Source: Alphaproteobacteria bacterium
GTDB lineage: Bacteria; Pseudomonadota; Alphaproteobacteria; Rhodobacterales; Rhodobacteraceae
Reading direction: 5' to 3'
Assembly: GCA_003695135.1 (NCBI GenBank)
Contig: RFIR01000025.1
Location: 1-10,635, forward strand
Length of the DNA: 10,635 nt
How positions within the stretch are numbered: position 1 is the first letter of the stretch; the number at the start of each line of letters is the position of its first letter. The position numbers and the translations under genes are program-made. This document shows positions 7,803 to 10,635 of the stretch, piece by piece. The notes under the pieces were generated by a model. That model worked only from the letters and a program-made list of their open reading frames with translations, was not told the DNA's origin and did no database searches.

Positions 7803-8846
7803 ATGCCGCAGGCGCGCGATTTGCGACGAGCGGTGACGGTTGCGCTTTTGACCATGCTGGTGGTGATGCCCGCCCCGCTCGCCCGCGCCGCCTGCAGCGG
7901 TCCGGGATACCTCGCCACGCTGGCCCGGAGCCATCCTGACGCGCTGGCCGGGATCGTCGCCAAATCCGCTGCGGTGCCATATGCGAGGGGGCGGTTCTGG
8001 CGCGTGGAGAAGGATGGAAGGGTCAGCCACATCTTCGGCACGCTGCATTCGGCCGATCCGGCCCTGTCGTCGCTGCCGGTACCGGTCGAGCAGGCGCTGG
8101 AGACGGCACGCCTCCTGCTGGTCGAGGTGCTGCCGGAGGAGCAGCGCCGCCTGTCGCGGCTGATCGCCGCCGATCCCGACCGGTTCTTCGACGCGGGAGG
8201 CGCGCCGCTTTCCCGAAAGCTTTCCGCCGCAGCGTGGCGCAGGCTCCGCAAGCGGCTGACGGCACTGGGGTACGATCCCGGGCGGGCCGCCCGGATCCGG
8301 CCCTGGTTCGCGGCGATGCTGATCGCCTCGCCGCCCTGCATCCTCGCCGACATGCGGCGGGGCGCAAGGCTGATGGATTTCCGGCTCGTGGACCGGGTTC
8401 GCGAAAGCGGCCGGCCGGTGCGGGCGCTGGAGGGGCTGGAGGAGACGCTTGCCATCTTCGAGCTGTCCACCGAGGACAGGCAGCTGGCGCTGTTGCGCCT
8501 CGGTCTCGCCTTCGCCGACCGGCTGGACGAGCTGACCGTGGCCACGCGCCAGCTCTATCTCGCCGGCGAGATCCACCGCATCTGGCTGCTCAACGAGACG
8601 TTTGTGGCGCTGGAAACCGGCGAGGCGGCGCTGATGGACGCGCTGCAGCTCTTTCGCGAGCGCGCGCTGGTGGCGCGAAACCGGGCATGGCTGCCGGCGA
8701 TCGAGGCGGAGCTGGCCCGGGGCGGCGTCTTCATCGCGGTGGGCGCGCTGCATCTTTCGGGCCCGGACGGTCTTCCGGCCTTGCTGAGCGCGCGCGGATA
8801 TCGCATCAGCCCCGTCACCCTGCCGCGACCGGAGACCGCCCAATGA
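7803..8846 (+). CDS. TraB/GumN (TraB_PrgY_gumN) family secreted protein
   Basis: A 347-residue protein with a signal peptide: basic MPQARDLRR, a hydrophobic core (about 11-24) and a likely cut after ARA at 29. It probably acts in the periplasm. The mature part has the TraB/PrgY/GumN signatures. HIFGTLHSADP lies at 76-86, LLLVEV at 104-109, RALEGLEE at 207-214, ARNRAWLPAI at 291-300 and VGALHLSGPDGL at 313-324. The two His-containing motifs plus the glutamates and arginine suggest a metal-dependent hydrolase-like site, but the family's activity is poorly defined. GGAAGG lies directly before the ATG; a GTG at 7764 in frame is less likely, since it spoils the signal peptide. It diverges from groES and overlaps the next gene by four bases. 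Confidence 0.88.
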   Translation: MPQARDLRRAVTVALLTMLVVMPAPLARAACSGPGYLATLARSHPDALAGIVAKSAAVPYARGRFWRVEKDGRVSHIFGTLHSADPALSSLPVPVEQALETARLLLVEVLPEEQRRLSRLIAADPDRFFDAGGAPLSRKLSAAAWRRLRKRLTALGYDPGRAARIRPWFAAMLIASPPCILADMRRGARLMDFRLVDRVRESGRPVRALEGLEETLAIFELSTEDRQLALLRLGLAFADRLDELTVATRQLYLAGEIHRIWLLNETFVALETGEAALMDALQLFRERALVARNRAWLPAIEAELARGGVFIAVGALHLSGPDGLPALLSARGYRISPVTLPRPETAQ

Positions 8847-9727
8847 ACCCGCCCCCGATCATCGACAGCCTCGACGCACTGCCCCGCCGCTATCGCGCGC
8901 TGTTCTGCGATGTCTGGGGCTGCCTGCATGACGGGGTGCGCATCTTCCCCGCCGCCGCCGAGGCGCTCATCCGTTACCGCAAGGCGGGCGGGCATGTGGT
9001 GCTGATCACCAATGCGCCGCGGCCCCATTCCGTGACTGCCCGCCAGCTGCGGGCCATGCGCGCGCCCGAAGGGCTCTACGATGCCATCGTCACCTCCGGC
9101 GATGCCGCGCAGGCAGGGCTGGCCGCCGGGGTGGTGGGCAGCCGGGTCTATCATCTCGGGCCCGAGCGCGACGAGGAATTCTTCCGCGACCTGCCGGCCG
9201 AAATCGCCAACCCCGTGCCCATCGAGCGGGTGCCGCTGAAGGAAGCGGAAGGCATCGTCTGCACCGGGCTGTTCGACGACGAGACCGAGACGCCGGAGGA
9301 TTACCGCGCCATCATCCTCGAAGGCGTCAACCGGCGGCTGCCGATGCTGTGCGTCAACCCCGACATCGTGGTCGATCGCGGCGAACGGCGCATCTATTGC
9401 GCCGGCGCCATCGCCCAGGCCTATGCCGAAGCCGGCGGCGTGGTGCACTATTTCGGCAAGCCGCATCCGCCGATCTACGATCTCGCGCGCCGGCGGCTGG
9501 CCCTGCGCGTTGGCGAAGAGATCGACGACGAGGACATTCTGTGCATCGGCGACGGCATCGCCACCGACATCGCCGGCGCGGTGGCCGAAGGGCTCGACAG
9601 CCTTTTCGTCACCGGCGGCATCGCGGCGGAGGAGACCGGCGGCGACCCGCCCGATCCGGAGCGCCTTGCCGCCTTTCTTGCCCGCCACCAGCTTTCGGTC
9701 ACCGCCGCGATCGGCGCGCTGCGTTAG
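8843..9727 (+). CDS. HAD-superfamily class IIA hydrolase (TIGR01459 type)
   Basis: A 294-residue cytoplasmic HAD protein. Motif I is DVWGCLHDG at 23-31, with Asp23 as nucleophile. Motif II is Thr56 in LITNAPRP. Motif III is Lys206 in GKPHPP. Motif IV is GDGIATD at 236-242. The large insert between motifs II and III is the class IIA cap, as in NagD. Where NagD-type enzymes have a second Asp in motif I (DxD), this protein has Trp25; I recall DxWG as typical of the TIGR01459 group. The substrate is unknown; a small phosphorylated metabolite or sugar phosphate is likely from the family. The ATG overlaps the TGA of the TraB/GumN gene (ATGA), so the two are translationally coupled. It converges on dapD with five bases between the stops. 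Confidence 0.9.
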   Translation: MNPPPIIDSLDALPRRYRALFCDVWGCLHDGVRIFPAAAEALIRYRKAGGHVVLITNAPRPHSVTARQLRAMRAPEGLYDAIVTSGDAAQAGLAAGVVGSRVYHLGPERDEEFFRDLPAEIANPVPIERVPLKEAEGIVCTGLFDDETETPEDYRAIILEGVNRRLPMLCVNPDIVVDRGERRIYCAGAIAQAYAEAGGVVHYFGKPHPPIYDLARRRLALRVGEEIDDEDILCIGDGIATDIAGAVAEGLDSLFVTGGIAAEETGGDPPDPERLAAFLARHQLSVTAAIGALR

Positions 9728-9731
9728 CGCG
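9715..9731. terminator. Small hairpin over the HAD gene stop, next to the dapD stop
   Basis: CGCGCT at 9715-9720 and AGCGCG at 9726-9731 form a perfect six-base stem with a five-base loop that includes part of the HAD stop codon. It is the only candidate structure between two converging genes. It is short and without a T-run, so its role as a terminator is tentative. Confidence 0.3.
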
Positions 9732-9732
9732 G

Positions 9733-10560
<828 letters not shown>

Positions 10561-10635
10561 GCCCTGCCCCCGTTGCTGTCGCTCGCGCACCCATAGCCCG
10601 GCGTCGGTGGTCATGCAACGCCGCTGGCCGTCGGG
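10561..10635. other. Upstream DNA of dapD at the window edge
   Basis: Seventy-five bases without a supported gene. On the minus strand one frame ends at a TGA (10611-10613) after seven sense codons. It could be the tail of another minus-strand gene beyond the window, but too little is visible to call it. No clear promoter boxes for dapD were seen. Confidence 0.4.

Noticed and set aside
10561..10635. Tail of a further minus-strand gene, or an 18-residue extension of DapD
   Set aside because: Only seven codons precede the TGA at 10611-10613 and cannot be identified; the extension lacks resemblance to DapD N-termini.

Overview
This is a GC-rich chromosomal window that looks like an alphaproteobacterium, most likely of the order Rhodobacterales (Rhodobacter/Paracoccus relatives). 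The assignment rests on four things. A small YdcH/DUF465 gene lies directly ahead of purE-purK. The groES-groEL operon sits behind an exact CIRCE operator. The protein sequences have an alphaproteobacterial character. There is also a GC-rich intergenic hairpin element of a kind I associate with this group. I see no transposase, integrase, tRNA, rRNA, CRISPR array, toxin-antitoxin pair or phage gene, and base and codon use look even throughout. This is core housekeeping DNA, not an accessory island, and I do not see a novel multi-gene system in it.

Layout. 1-141: non-coding, rich in nested palindromes. 142-2156 (minus): a probable operon reading leftward, with an S49 (SppA/SohB-like) peptidase, then a 58-residue membrane-anchored zinc-ribbon protein starting one base after its stop, then a CaCA-type sodium/calcium antiporter. 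2240-4099 (plus): YdcH-like small protein, purE and purK, with purE and purK overlapping by 8 bases. 4107-4127: perfect hairpin between the convergent purK and the next minus-strand gene. 4131-5365 (minus): an EamA/DMT transporter followed by a tandem DUF1508 protein. 5366-5642: non-coding, with a REP-like double hairpin and the intrinsic terminator of groEL. 5643-7646 (minus): groES-groEL. 7647-7802: divergent control region with a sigma-70-type promoter and an extended CIRCE element. 7803-9727 (plus): a secreted TraB/GumN-family protein whose stop overlaps the start of a class IIA HAD hydrolase (ATGA). 9733-10560 (minus): dapD, convergent with the HAD gene only five bases away. 10561-10635: upstream DNA of dapD, no gene supported.

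How the genes work together. purE and purK carry out the two-step carboxylation of AIR to CAIR in purine synthesis. groES and groEL form the chaperonin and should be repressed by HrcA through CIRCE. dapD acts in the succinylase branch of lysine/diaminopimelate synthesis. The peptidase, zinc-ribbon and antiporter genes look co-transcribed, but I cannot tell whether they share a function. The points most worth a second look are the miniature zinc-ribbon protein tied to the peptidase, the TraB/GumN gene sharing the chaperonin control region, and the two palindromic intergenic elements.
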